From Comamonas odontotermitis (GTDB lineage: Bacteria > Pseudomonadota > Gammaproteobacteria > Burkholderiales > Burkholderiaceae_C), in contig NZ_JACHKZ010000005.1 of the NCBI RefSeq assembly GCF_014207855.1, positions 149,570 to 213,569 of the forward strand: a DNA stretch of 64,000 bases, given 5' to 3'. Below, in pieces: positions 19,076 through 26,879 of the stretch. Each line of letters begins with the position of its first letter. The stretch's first letter is position 1. Both the position numbers and the translations under genes were made by a program. Below the pieces are notes generated by a model. It had not been told where the DNA came from, searched no databases, and saw only the letters and a list, made by a program, of their open reading frames with translations.

Positions 19076-19103
19076 TAGAAACCTCCTCAACAACCTGTCG
19101 CAA
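19074..19103 (-). promoter_or_regulatory. Candidate sigma-70 promoter of the porin gene
   Basis: On the minus strand TTGCGA (19098-19103) and TCTAAT (19074-19079) are separated by 18 bp and resemble -35 and -10 elements (4/6 and 5/6 matches). A start near 19066 would give an unusually long porin mRNA leader of about 185 nt. It lies just past the terminator of the upstream MFS gene. Confidence 0.45.
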
Positions 19104-19130
19104 TAAAAACAGCGCTCGAAAGCGCTGTTC
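19104..19130 (-). terminator. Rho-independent terminator of the MFS transporter gene
   Basis: The stem AACAGCGCT/AGCGCTGTT (19108-19116 with 19121-19129), with a CGAA (TTCG on the minus strand) tetraloop, is followed on the minus strand by TTTTATTG. It lies about 45 bp downstream of the MFS stop codon. Confidence 0.85.
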
Positions 19131-19176
19131 TTGCATGCCTCGGGAAGACGAGCCCGGGCCGTCATTGGAAAGCAGA

Positions 19177-20835
19177 TCAGTCGTCTGCGTAAATGTCCAC
19201 ATCCTTGGTTTCGCGGATGAAGAGCGTGCCGATCACAAAGGTGATACCGGCAATGATGATGGGGTACCACAGCCCGTTATACATATTGCCGGTCTGCGCC
19301 ACGATCGCGAATGCCGTGGTGGGCAACAGGCCACCAAACCAGCCATTGCCGATGTGATAGGGCAGCGACATCGATGTGTAGCGGATGCGGGTTGGGAACA
19401 TTTCCACCAGCATGGCAGCAATGGGCCCGTACACCATGGTCACCAGAATCACCAGGTAAGTCAGCAGCGCCACCATCAGCACCTTGTTCATCTTGGCAGG
19501 GTCTGCCTTGGTGGGGTAGCCGTCCTTGGCCAGGGTTTCCGCCACGGCTTTCTTGAAAGCAGCGTCCTTGGCCTTCAGCTCATCGCCAGGTAGGCCCGCT
19601 GCGCTGTAGCTCGGAATCACGTTGTTGCCAATCTTGATGACCGCAGCCGTGCCAGCAGGTGCCGCTTCGGTTTCATAGCTCACCGAGTTGGCGGCCAGCA
19701 ACTGCTTGGCCACATCGCAGGAGCTGGTGAACTTGGAGGTGCCGGTGGGGTTGAACTGGAAGGAGCATTCAGCCGGATTGGCCACCACGACCACCTTGTT
19801 CCTCGCCTGCGCCGCTGCCAGATCTGGATTGGCCGCTTCGGTCAGCATCTTGAACACGGGGAAATAAGTCAGCACCGCCAGCAGACAGCCAGCCATGATG
19901 ATGGGCTTGCGGCCGATCCTGTCGGACAGCGAACCAAAAATCACGAAGAATGGCGTAGCGATCAGCAGAGCCACGGCAATCATCAGATTGGCGGTCACTG
20001 CATCCACCTTCAATTGCTGCGTCAGGAAGAACAGCGAGTAGAACTGGCCCGAGTACCAGACCACCGCCTGGCCAGCCGTCAGACCTACCAACGCCAGGAT
20101 CACGATCTTCAGATTCTTCCACTGGCCAAAGGATTCCTTCAGCGGCGCCTTGGAGGTCTTGCCTTCTGCCTTCATCCGCTGGAAAGCGGGCGACTCCGAC
20201 AAAGTCATGCGGATCCACACCGACACACCCAGCAGAACGATCGATACCAGGAACGGAATGCGCCAGCCCCAGTCGTTGAACGCAGGCTCGCCCATCGCGG
20301 TACGTGTACCCAGAATCACCAGAAGCGACATGAACAGACCCAGCGTCGCCGTGGTCTGAATCCATGAGGTGTAGGCGCCCCGCTTGCCGTGCGGCGCATG
20401 CTCGGCCACATAGGTTGCAGCGCCGCCATATTCACCACCCAATGCCAGGCCTTGCAGCATGCGCAGCACGATCAGAATGATGGGTGCGGCCACGCCGATG
20501 CTGGCGTAATTGGGCAGGATACCGACGATGAAGGTCGATGCGCCCATCAGCAGGATGGTGACCAGAAAGGTGTACTTGCGCCCGATCATGTCACCGAGGC
20601 GGCCAAACACCAGCGCGCCGAATGGCCGCACGATGAAGCCAGCCGCAAAGGCCAGCAACGCGAAGATGAAAGCAGAGGTGGGATCCAGCCCCGAGAAGAA
20701 CTGCTTGGCGATGATGGCCGCCAGCGAACCGTAGAGATAGAAGTCGTACCACTCAAAAACGGTACCGAGTGACGACGCGAAGATGACCTTGCGCTCTTCC
20801 TTCGTCATCGGCCGTGCAGCTGCACTGGTTGCCAT
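19177..20835 (-). CDS. MFS transporter, metabolite:H+ symporter (MHS) type
   Basis: A 552-residue inner-membrane symporter, longer than the ~430-440 residues usual for MHS proteins such as ShiA or ProP. The first helix motif SSLGTVFEWYDFYLYGSLA, the loop motif GRLGDMIGRKYT (about 78-90) and RMLQGLALGGEYGGAATYVAEHAP (helix 4) are diagnostic. The extra length is an insertion at about residues 332-450, between helices 8 and 9, rich in Ala and containing two cysteines (C357, C373). By topology it may face the periplasm. ATG 20835 has AGGAG in front. It diverges from the acetate uptake operon, with 277 bp between starts. Substrate unknown; likely a carboxylate. Confidence 0.88.
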   Translation of the reverse strand: MATSAAARPMTKEERKVIFASSLGTVFEWYDFYLYGSLAAIIAKQFFSGLDPTSAFIFALLAFAAGFIVRPFGALVFGRLGDMIGRKYTFLVTILLMGASTFIVGILPNYASIGVAAPIILIVLRMLQGLALGGEYGGAATYVAEHAPHGKRGAYTSWIQTTATLGLFMSLLVILGTRTAMGEPAFNDWGWRIPFLVSIVLLGVSVWIRMTLSESPAFQRMKAEGKTSKAPLKESFGQWKNLKIVILALVGLTAGQAVVWYSGQFYSLFFLTQQLKVDAVTANLMIAVALLIATPFFVIFGSLSDRIGRKPIIMAGCLLAVLTYFPVFKMLTEAANPDLAAAQARNKVVVVANPAECSFQFNPTGTSKFTSSCDVAKQLLAANSVSYETEAAPAGTAAVIKIGNNVIPSYSAAGLPGDELKAKDAAFKKAVAETLAKDGYPTKADPAKMNKVLMVALLTYLVILVTMVYGPIAAMLVEMFPTRIRYTSMSLPYHIGNGWFGGLLPTTAFAIVAQTGNMYNGLWYPIIIAGITFVIGTLFIRETKDVDIYADD

Positions 20836-20927
20836 AGATGTCTCCTGAATTTTTTCTGTCGGAAGGGTGGACAACGCAACGGGGCATCGCCCGAGATGCA
20901 CTATCCAAACGATTGCTGACTAACTCC

Positions 20928-20962
20928 TTACAAAAACATCTCACACCCAGTTACAAACATCT
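20928..20962. repeat. Direct repeat in the MFS/actP divergent region
   Basis: TTACAAAAACATCT (20928-20941) and TTACAAACATCT (20951-20962) form an imperfect direct repeat with a 23-bp period between the two divergent start codons. The spacing of about two helical turns suits cooperative regulator binding, but no regulator is identified. Confidence 0.3.
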
Positions 20963-21112
20963 TTTTTTCATCAGGACTTACCCGCAGCCCCCTGCTGCAG
21001 ATGCCAACAAGGGCTCGTTCGTAAGCGGTTCGTCAGTTGTAGTTTTCAGAATTCAATGCACGCAGCGATTCGATTGCTGCGATCTATGCGGCCTATTCAT
21101 TGGAGACACAAC

Positions 21113-21421
21113 ATGAACGACCCTGTCGTTGCCAAAATCCAAGCCAATCCCAGATACCAGGAACTCAAACGCAAACGCAATGCCTTTGGCTGGACGCTCA
21201 CCATCCTGATGCTGATCGTCTACTACGGCTACATCGGGCTCATTGCCTTTGACAAGGAGTTCCTCGCCAAGCCCCTGGGCACGGGCGTCACCACTCTGGG
21301 CATCCCCATCGCCCTTGGCGTGATCATCTTCACCATCGTCATCACCGGCATCTATGTGCGGCGCGCCAATACCGAGTTCGACGCCATGACACAGCAAATC
21401 CTGAAGGACGTGGGCCAATGA
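21113..21421 (+). CDS. yjcH: DUF485 small membrane protein (YjcH type)
   Basis: A 102-residue protein with two transmembrane helices (about residues 25-48 and 62-85) and the DUF485 N-terminal signature [19 protein letters not shown]. It is nearly always encoded directly before the acetate permease actP. Its exact role is unsettled; it is thought to be an accessory membrane subunit. The start at 21113 is supported by TGGAG upstream and by the protein beginning [10 protein letters not shown]. The last codons overlap the actP start by 4 bp (ATGA), implying coupled translation. Confidence 0.9.
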   Translation: MNDPVVAKIQANPRYQELKRKRNAFGWTLTILMLIVYYGYIGLIAFDKEFLAKPLGTGVTTLGIPIALGVIIFTIVITGIYVRRANTEFDAMTQQILKDVGQ

Positions 21422-23139
21422 ATATCCGCCATCTCACCCTCCCGCTCGCACTGGCTCTGGCGGGCGCAGCACACGCCGCAGGCGGCGATGTTGGCGAAAC
21501 CGCCAAGCAGGCCACCAACTGGACGGCCATCGTCCTGTTCGTCGCATTCGTGGCCGGGACACTGTGGATCACCAAGTGGGCGGCGTCCAAGACGCGGTCG
21601 GCTTCCGACTTCTACACCGCAGGCGGCGGTATCACCGGCTTCCAGAATGGCCTGGCCATCGCAGGTGACTACATGTCTGCCGCCTCCTTTCTGGGCATCT
21701 CGGCCTCGGTCATGGCCAGCGGCTACGACGGACTGATCTACTCCATCGGCTTCCTCGTGGGCTGGCCGATCCTGACCTTCCTGCTGGCCGAGCGCCTGCG
21801 CAACCTGGGCAAGTTCACCTTTGCCGACGTGGCGGGCTACCGCTTTGCGCAAGGGCCGTTCCGCGCCTTTGCAGCCAGCGGCACGCTGGTGGTGGTGGCT
21901 TTCTACCTGATTGCGCAGATGGTCGGCGCCGGCCAGCTCATCAAGCTGCTGTTCGGCCTGGATTACTGGATCGCCGTGGTGCTGGTCGGGGCACTGATGA
22001 TGATCTACGTGCTGTTTGGCGGCATGACGGCCACAACATGGGTGCAGATCATCAAGGCTTGCCTGCTGCTGGCGGGCGTCACCTTCATGGCACTCATGAT
22101 CATGGCCCACTATGGTTTCAGCCTCGAAAAGCTGTTTGCTGACGGTGTGCGCGTCAAGACCGAGATCGCCACCAATGGCGGTGCGGCACCCGATCTTGCG
22201 GCCAAGCTGGGCCTGTCGATCATGGGGCCAGGCGGCTTCATCAAGGATCCGATCTCTGCCATCAGCTTTGGCATGGCATTGATGTTCGGCACATTGGGCC
22301 TGCCCCACATCCTGATGCGCTTCTTCACCGTGCCCGATGCCAAGCAAGCGCGCAAGAGCGTGTTCTGGGCCACCACCTGGATCGGCTATTTCTACATCGT
22401 TATCTTCATCATCGGTTTCGGCGCCATCACCATGGTGCTGACCAACCCTGAACTGGCCGATACGGCCAAGGGCGTGATCAAGGGTGGCGCCGGTACTGCC
22501 AACATGGCAGCCGTACTGGTGGCCAAGAGCGTGGGCGGCGATGTGTTCTACGGCTTCATCTCGGCCGTCGCCTTCGCCACCATCCTCGCGGTGGTCGCTG
22601 GCCTGACGCTGTCGGGCGCCTCTGCGGTCTCGCACGATCTGTATGCCACCGTGTTCAAGCACGGCAAGGCCGACAGTGCTTCAGAGCTGCGCGTCTCGCG
22701 CATCACCACCCTGGCGCTGGGCATCATCGCCGTGCTGCTGGGCATCGTGTTCGAAAAGCAGAACATCGCCTTCATGGTGTCGCTCGCCTTTGCGGTGGCG
22801 GCTTCGGCCAACTTCCCGGTCTTGCTGCTGTCGGTACTGTGGAAGGGCTGCACCACCCGTGGAGCCGTGATCGGTGGCTTCCTGGGCTTGATCTCGTCGG
22901 TGGCGCTCACCATCGTTTCGCCCTCGGTGTGGGAGGCGACGCTGGGCTATCCCAAGGGCTCGGCCTGGTTCCCGTACACCTCGCCCGCACTCTTCTCGAT
23001 GACCATCGGCTTTGTCGGTGTCTGGCTGTTCTCGGTGCTCGACAAGAGCACCCAGGCTGCCAAGGAGCGCGATGCGTTCGCCGCGCAGCAGGTGCGCTCC
23101 GAAACCGGCCTGGGCGCTGCGGGTGCCTCCGGGCACTGA
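21418..23139 (+). CDS. actP: Cation/acetate symporter
   Basis: A 573-residue solute:sodium symporter that imports acetate and related short monocarboxylates such as propionate or glycolate. An N-terminal signal-like segment ending in AHAAGG precedes about 13 membrane helices, as in E. coli ActP (549 residues). Family motifs include [33 protein letters not shown] (residues ~60-95) and [11 protein letters not shown]. It is coupled to yjcH by a 4-bp overlap and followed by a strong terminator, so the two form a simple operon. Acetate uptake fits a region whose pathways end in acetyl-CoA. Confidence 0.93.
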   Translation: MNIRHLTLPLALALAGAAHAAGGDVGETAKQATNWTAIVLFVAFVAGTLWITKWAASKTRSASDFYTAGGGITGFQNGLAIAGDYMSAASFLGISASVMASGYDGLIYSIGFLVGWPILTFLLAERLRNLGKFTFADVAGYRFAQGPFRAFAASGTLVVVAFYLIAQMVGAGQLIKLLFGLDYWIAVVLVGALMMIYVLFGGMTATTWVQIIKACLLLAGVTFMALMIMAHYGFSLEKLFADGVRVKTEIATNGGAAPDLAAKLGLSIMGPGGFIKDPISAISFGMALMFGTLGLPHILMRFFTVPDAKQARKSVFWATTWIGYFYIVIFIIGFGAITMVLTNPELADTAKGVIKGGAGTANMAAVLVAKSVGGDVFYGFISAVAFATILAVVAGLTLSGASAVSHDLYATVFKHGKADSASELRVSRITTLALGIIAVLLGIVFEKQNIAFMVSLAFAVAASANFPVLLLSVLWKGCTTRGAVIGGFLGLISSVALTIVSPSVWEATLGYPKGSAWFPYTSPALFSMTIGFVGVWLFSVLDKSTQAAKERDAFAAQQVRSETGLGAAGASGH

Positions 23140-23158
23140 CGGCACACATCGTCAGTCC

Positions 23159-23188
23159 ACAAAAAAACCGGGCTTGCCCGGTTTTTTC
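23159..23188. terminator. Bidirectional terminator between actP and the isomerase gene
   Basis: The perfect stem ACCGGGC/GCCCGGT (23167-23173 with 23176-23182, loop TT) has an A-run on the left and a T-run on the right. It can end both the actP transcript and the long minus-strand leucine-catabolic transcript. Confidence 0.92.
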
Positions 23189-23217
23189 ATCTCTGGTCTT
23201 TGGCAACAAGGGCCGAA

Positions 23218-23865
23218 TCAGGCGGGCTTGAGCCCCGATGGCCGGTTCGCGGCGCTGTCCCATTCATTGCCTGCAAACCATGCGTCGCCATTCAGGTAAG
23301 CCGTCAGCATCGGCAGGCCATCCAGCCCCCAGAACTGCTTGCCATCCACCGCCACAGCAGGCACGCCAAAAACGCCAGCAGCAATGGCCGCATCGGTATT
23401 GCTGCGCAACAGATCCTTGGCGCGTTGATCAGCGCCCTCGTCCGTCTTGATCTGCTCTGCCAGCGGCAACTCCAGCGCCTGCAGACGGTCGGCATCCAGT
23501 GCAGCAGCGCCACCCAGCCATACATGGCGAAAGATGGCATCAGCGGTAAAGCGGTTGATATGACCGTCACGGCTGGTACGCAGGGCCAGGCGTAACAATG
23601 GCAAAGGGTTGAACGGATGCTGCGCAGGCATCTGCAAGCCGCAACCGAGTGAGTGCCCCAGCCAGCTGACGTGGCGATAGGTCCACTCACGCTTGCCCGC
23701 AATGCCTGCAGGGCCCGGGTTGTTGTGCTGCTGCAGCAAGGCCCCCAGCAACACCGGCGTATAGCGCACATGCACGCTGTGGCCTTGCAACGCCTGTGGC
23801 AGCGCATGGAACGCCAACCAGGCATAGGGAGAGACAAAATCCAGATAAAAATCAACGGTTTTCAT
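23218..23865 (-). CDS. 2-hydroxychromene-2-carboxylate isomerase family protein (DsbA-like)
   Basis: A 215-residue thioredoxin-fold protein of the kappa-GST/HCCA isomerase family, which catalyses glutathione-dependent isomerisation in naphthalene catabolism in its best-known members. It starts VDFYLDFVSPYAWLAF, the family's SPY active-site motif in place of a CxxC pair. The C-terminal GVFGVPAVAVDGKQFWGLD is characteristic. Start 23865 was chosen because the family begins at MKTVDFYLD. No aromatic pathway genes are beside it, so its substrate here is open. It is the last gene before the terminator in the minus-strand run from the leucine cluster. Confidence 0.82.
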   Translation of the reverse strand: MKTVDFYLDFVSPYAWLAFHALPQALQGHSVHVRYTPVLLGALLQQHNNPGPAGIAGKREWTYRHVSWLGHSLGCGLQMPAQHPFNPLPLLRLALRTSRDGHINRFTADAIFRHVWLGGAAALDADRLQALELPLAEQIKTDEGADQRAKDLLRSNTDAAIAAGVFGVPAVAVDGKQFWGLDGLPMLTAYLNGDAWFAGNEWDSAANRPSGLKPA

Positions 23866-23924
23866 ACGATTCCTTGCATGACGACGGTCGCTCGGGAATT
23901 CCTGGCCTGCCACATGAGGCTTTC

Positions 23925-24248
23925 TTAGCTTCCGGCCTCCGAGGCCGACTCATCCTTTGGCAGCGCACGTCCATCGTGGCCCAGGCCTGCGCGCGCCAGC
24001 AATTGCTGCCACATCTGCAAGCGGCCTGCGTTATCGGATTTGGACCAGGCACGGATCTCGTCAATCGTGCGGTAACACCCCAGGCACAGGCTGCGGTCCG
24101 CATTCATTTTGCAGACCGATACGCACGGCGAAGGCACCACATCGTCATACCCCGCAGCAAACGCGCCGCTGGCCCTTACCTGCTTGGTGCGCGCCGCCAA
24201 AGGCGCATTGGTGTAGACCTCGGCGAGCTTTTCATCCAACTCGGTCAT
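23925..24248 (-). CDS. DUF1289 domain protein
   Basis: A 107-residue protein with the DUF1289 core SPCVSVCKMN...CLGCYRTIDEI at about residues 40-65, a Cys-x3-Cys...Cys-x2-Cys arrangement that probably binds a metal or Fe-S centre, followed by a Trp-rich helical part. No biochemical function is established for the family. The start overlaps the stop of the YbaK-like gene by 4 bp, so the two are co-translated. Confidence 0.85.
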   Translation of the reverse strand: MTELDEKLAEVYTNAPLAARTKQVRASGAFAAGYDDVVPSPCVSVCKMNADRSLCLGCYRTIDEIRAWSKSDNAGRLQMWQQLLARAGLGHDGRALPKDESASEAGS

Positions 24249-24745
24249 GCCGCATCCTTCACCACGTCAGCCACCGGCGCGCCAGTCAGTTTTTCCAGAT
24301 CCTGTGGAGCGAGCGAAAATACACCGTAGGGATGGCCTGCGGCAGCCCAGATCTGGGCAAAGCGATACAGATCGCGGTCGATCAGGGTGACCGGCTCGCT
24401 GGCGTGTCCCACGGGCGACACCCCGCCAATCGCAAACCCGGTGCGCGCCTTCACAAAATCGGCATCAGCCTTGCCGACCTTGCCAATCAACGCTTCCACC
24501 TTCTTTTCGTCCACGCGCCGGTCGCCGGAGGTAATCACCAGCACACAGGCATCATCGCTCTTGCGCCGGAAGATGATGCTCTTGGCGATCTGCCCGACGA
24601 CGATTCCCAGTGCATCGGCGGCTTCCTGCGCCGTGCGCGCCGCGTCGTTGAGCATCTGCGGCGCATGCGGATGGCCTTTGTCCTGCAGCACTCTGGCGAC
24701 ACGCTGCACGCCTTCAGGCAGACTCTTCAACTCCGCTCCACACAT
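24245..24745 (-). CDS. YbaK/EbsC-family aminoacyl-tRNA deacylase
   Basis: A 166-residue protein of the YbaK/ProRS-INS editing family, which hydrolyses mischarged tRNAs such as Cys-tRNA(Pro) or Ala-tRNA(Pro). The core IAKSIIFRRKSDDACVLVITSGDRRVD contains the conserved lysine (K of AKSIIF), and GFAIGGVSPVGH is the family's GGxSPxG loop. ATG 24745 is preceded by TAGGAG. It belongs to the minus-strand run below HMG-CoA lyase. The exact tRNA target cannot be assigned by eye. Confidence 0.85.
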   Translation of the reverse strand: MCGAELKSLPEGVQRVARVLQDKGHPHAPQMLNDAARTAQEAADALGIVVGQIAKSIIFRRKSDDACVLVITSGDRRVDEKKVEALIGKVGKADADFVKARTGFAIGGVSPVGHASEPVTLIDRDLYRFAQIWAAAGHPYGVFSLAPQDLEKLTGAPVADVVKDAA

Positions 24746-24935
24746 GGTTCTTGCTCCTAGGTATCGATGCCCAGATTGTGCCGCCGTGCCGAACGCACCG
24801 CAGCACCCCGGCAATTCACCTCAATTTTGATAGCTGATAGTGCTTACCGGTTCAGCACCGTAGCAATTTTTTCCCACAAGGCAAAGCCCGCACTCAACAG
24901 GGCAGGCTTTGCATCGCAGGGCGGCAACCAAGCCG

Positions 24936-25847
24936 TCATCCCGCCCGCTTGTTGATCAGTGCCACCGCAACGCGCGAATTGGGTTTGCGCTGCAGGAAGT
25001 CGCTGATGAAGATGCCTGCATCCACCAGCTTGTCCAGATCAATGCCTGTCTCGATGCCCATGCCGTGCAGCATGTAGACCACATCCTCGGTGGCCACATT
25101 GCCCGTGGCCCCTTTCGCATAAGGGCAGCCGCCAAGGCCCGCAATGGACGACTGAAAATTCCAGACCCCCATCTGCAATGCCGCCAGGGTGTTGGACAGC
25201 GCCTGGCCGTAGGTGTCGTGGAAGTGACCGGAGACATGGTCCACATCAAAATACGGCAAGGTGGCCTCGATTGCCTTTTGCACTTTCAGTGGCGTGCCCA
25301 CACCGATCGTATCGGCCACATCGACCCGCTCCACGCCAATGCCCTTCATCAGCTCTGCCAGGTAGGCGACGCGCGAAGGCGCAATCTCGCCTTCGTAGGG
25401 GCAGCCTACCGTGCAGCTCATGGCACCGCGCACCGCAATGCCTGCGGCCTTGGCCGCAGCCACCACCGGCGCAAACCGCTCAATGCTCTCGGCAATGCTA
25501 CAGTTGATGTTTTTCTGGCTGAAGGCCTCGCTCGCTGCGCCAAACACCACGATCTCGTCAGGCTTGGAATCGACGGAGGCCTCATACCCCTTCATGTTAG
25601 GGGTGAGTACCGAATACCGCACGTCCGCACGGCGCTGCACGCCGGCCATCACCTCGGCGTTGTCACCCATCTGCGGCACCCATTTGGGAGACACGAAGCT
25701 GGTGACTTCGATCTCCTTGAGCCCAGCATCCTGCAGGCGGTGCACCAGCTCGATCTTGACCGAGGCGGGTACGGGCGATTTCTCGTTCTGCAGGCCATCG
25801 CGCGGGCCCACATCGATGAGTTTGACTTGCTTGGGATAGGCAACCAT
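24936..25847 (-). CDS. mvaB: Hydroxymethylglutaryl-CoA lyase
   Basis: Cleaves (S)-HMG-CoA to acetoacetate and acetyl-CoA, the last step of leucine degradation and of mevalonate catabolism. The 303-residue DRE-TIM-type TIM barrel begins with VKLIDVGPRDGLQNE, has SFVSPKWVPQMGD at about residues 48-60 and HFHDTYGQAL for metal ligation. The family signature GLGGCPYAKGATGNVATED near the C-terminus contains the catalytic cysteine. Start 25847 places the first strand immediately after the N-terminus. It lies downstream of the methylcrotonyl-CoA carboxylase genes on the same strand. In this window it could serve both leucine breakdown and the HMG-CoA reductase at 48-49 kb. Confidence 0.93.
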   Translation of the reverse strand: MVAYPKQVKLIDVGPRDGLQNEKSPVPASVKIELVHRLQDAGLKEIEVTSFVSPKWVPQMGDNAEVMAGVQRRADVRYSVLTPNMKGYEASVDSKPDEIVVFGAASEAFSQKNINCSIAESIERFAPVVAAAKAAGIAVRGAMSCTVGCPYEGEIAPSRVAYLAELMKGIGVERVDVADTIGVGTPLKVQKAIEATLPYFDVDHVSGHFHDTYGQALSNTLAALQMGVWNFQSSIAGLGGCPYAKGATGNVATEDVVYMLHGMGIETGIDLDKLVDAGIFISDFLQRKPNSRVAVALINKRAG

Positions 25848-25890
25848 GGATGCTCCTTGTTTCTTTTCCATCAGGTTCAGGGAATTTTGC

Positions 25891-26814
25891 TCAATACCCG
25901 CGATCGGCATACACCACACCGGTCACCTGCCCGCCCGCAGCAAAGGCCTGGAGCTTGCGCAGAATCTGCTGCAAGGTCTCCTCAGGCAAGGTGCGGGCAG
26001 ACCCATGCGGCGTGATGCTGATCTGCGGGCAGCGCCAGAAAGGATGATCCTTCGGCAGCGGCTCCGTGCGGAACACATCGAGCATCGCACCGGCAACCTG
26101 GCCGCTGTCGATGGCTGCCAGCAGATCCGCCTCCACCAAATGCCCGCCACGCGCCACGTTGATGACATACGCGCCGCGCTGCAGTTGCGCCAGCAGCTGA
26201 CTGTCAATGATGTTTTCCGTCTCTGGCGTCAAAGGCAGCAGGTTGACCAGGATGCGCGTGCCCGCCAGAAAATCCGCAAATTGCTCTGCACCGTGAAACG
26301 TCTGCACACCGTCGATCTGCTTGGCAGAACGGCTCCAGCCGAGCACCGGAAAACCAAACTGCGCCACCGCCTTGGCAACGCGATCGCCCAACACGCCCAG
26401 GCCCATGATGCCAACCGGAAAATCGCTGCGCATGCGAAGCGGCGCCAGCTTCCACTCGCCTGCCAACTGCTGCGCGCGGTATTGGCCAAGGCCCCGAAAA
26501 TGGTCGATCACCGCGTGGCATACATACTCGGCCATCTGCACGGCCATGCCCGCATCCTCCAGCCGCACCACCGGCACATTCGCGGGCAGTTGCAACTGCA
26601 GCAAGCCGTCTACACCAGCGCCCATGTTGAAAAGCGCCTTGAGGCCTGCACCCTGCTCGTCCAGCAGTTGCTGCGGCGGACGCCACACCAGGGCGTAATC
26701 GGCCTGCGGGGCGCCAGGCGCCCAGGCCCAGGCCTGCGCGTTCGGAATATGCTGGGCAATGGCAGCCAGCCAGGCTGCGGGATTGCCCCCTTCGGAATAG
26801 ACGACGATCTTCAT
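25891..26814 (-). CDS. ghrA: Glyoxylate/hydroxypyruvate reductase A-like 2-hydroxyacid dehydrogenase
   Basis: A 307-residue NAD(P)H-dependent D-2-hydroxyacid dehydrogenase of the GhrA type. The dinucleotide fold shows VGIMGLGVLGDRVAKAV near residue 140 and the substitution WSRSAKQIDGV typical of NADPH-preferring members. INVARGGHLVEADLL and the catalytic-domain end DHPFWRCPQISITPHGSA are clear. The initiator is ATG 26814 or the in-frame codon at 26823. It lies between mccA and HMG-CoA lyase on the same strand but is not a known step of leucine catabolism, so it may be a passenger or reduce a 2-keto acid by-product. Confidence 0.82.
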   Translation of the reverse strand: MKIVVYSEGGNPAAWLAAIAQHIPNAQAWAWAPGAPQADYALVWRPPQQLLDEQGAGLKALFNMGAGVDGLLQLQLPANVPVVRLEDAGMAVQMAEYVCHAVIDHFRGLGQYRAQQLAGEWKLAPLRMRSDFPVGIMGLGVLGDRVAKAVAQFGFPVLGWSRSAKQIDGVQTFHGAEQFADFLAGTRILVNLLPLTPETENIIDSQLLAQLQRGAYVINVARGGHLVEADLLAAIDSGQVAGAMLDVFRTEPLPKDHPFWRCPQISITPHGSARTLPEETLQQILRKLQAFAAGGQVTGVVYADRGY

Positions 26815-26879
26815 GGCCTGCATTTCAGCACAGAAAAGCGCCCTGCCCCGTCATCCACGAGGCAGGAGGCGCGCCGCGC

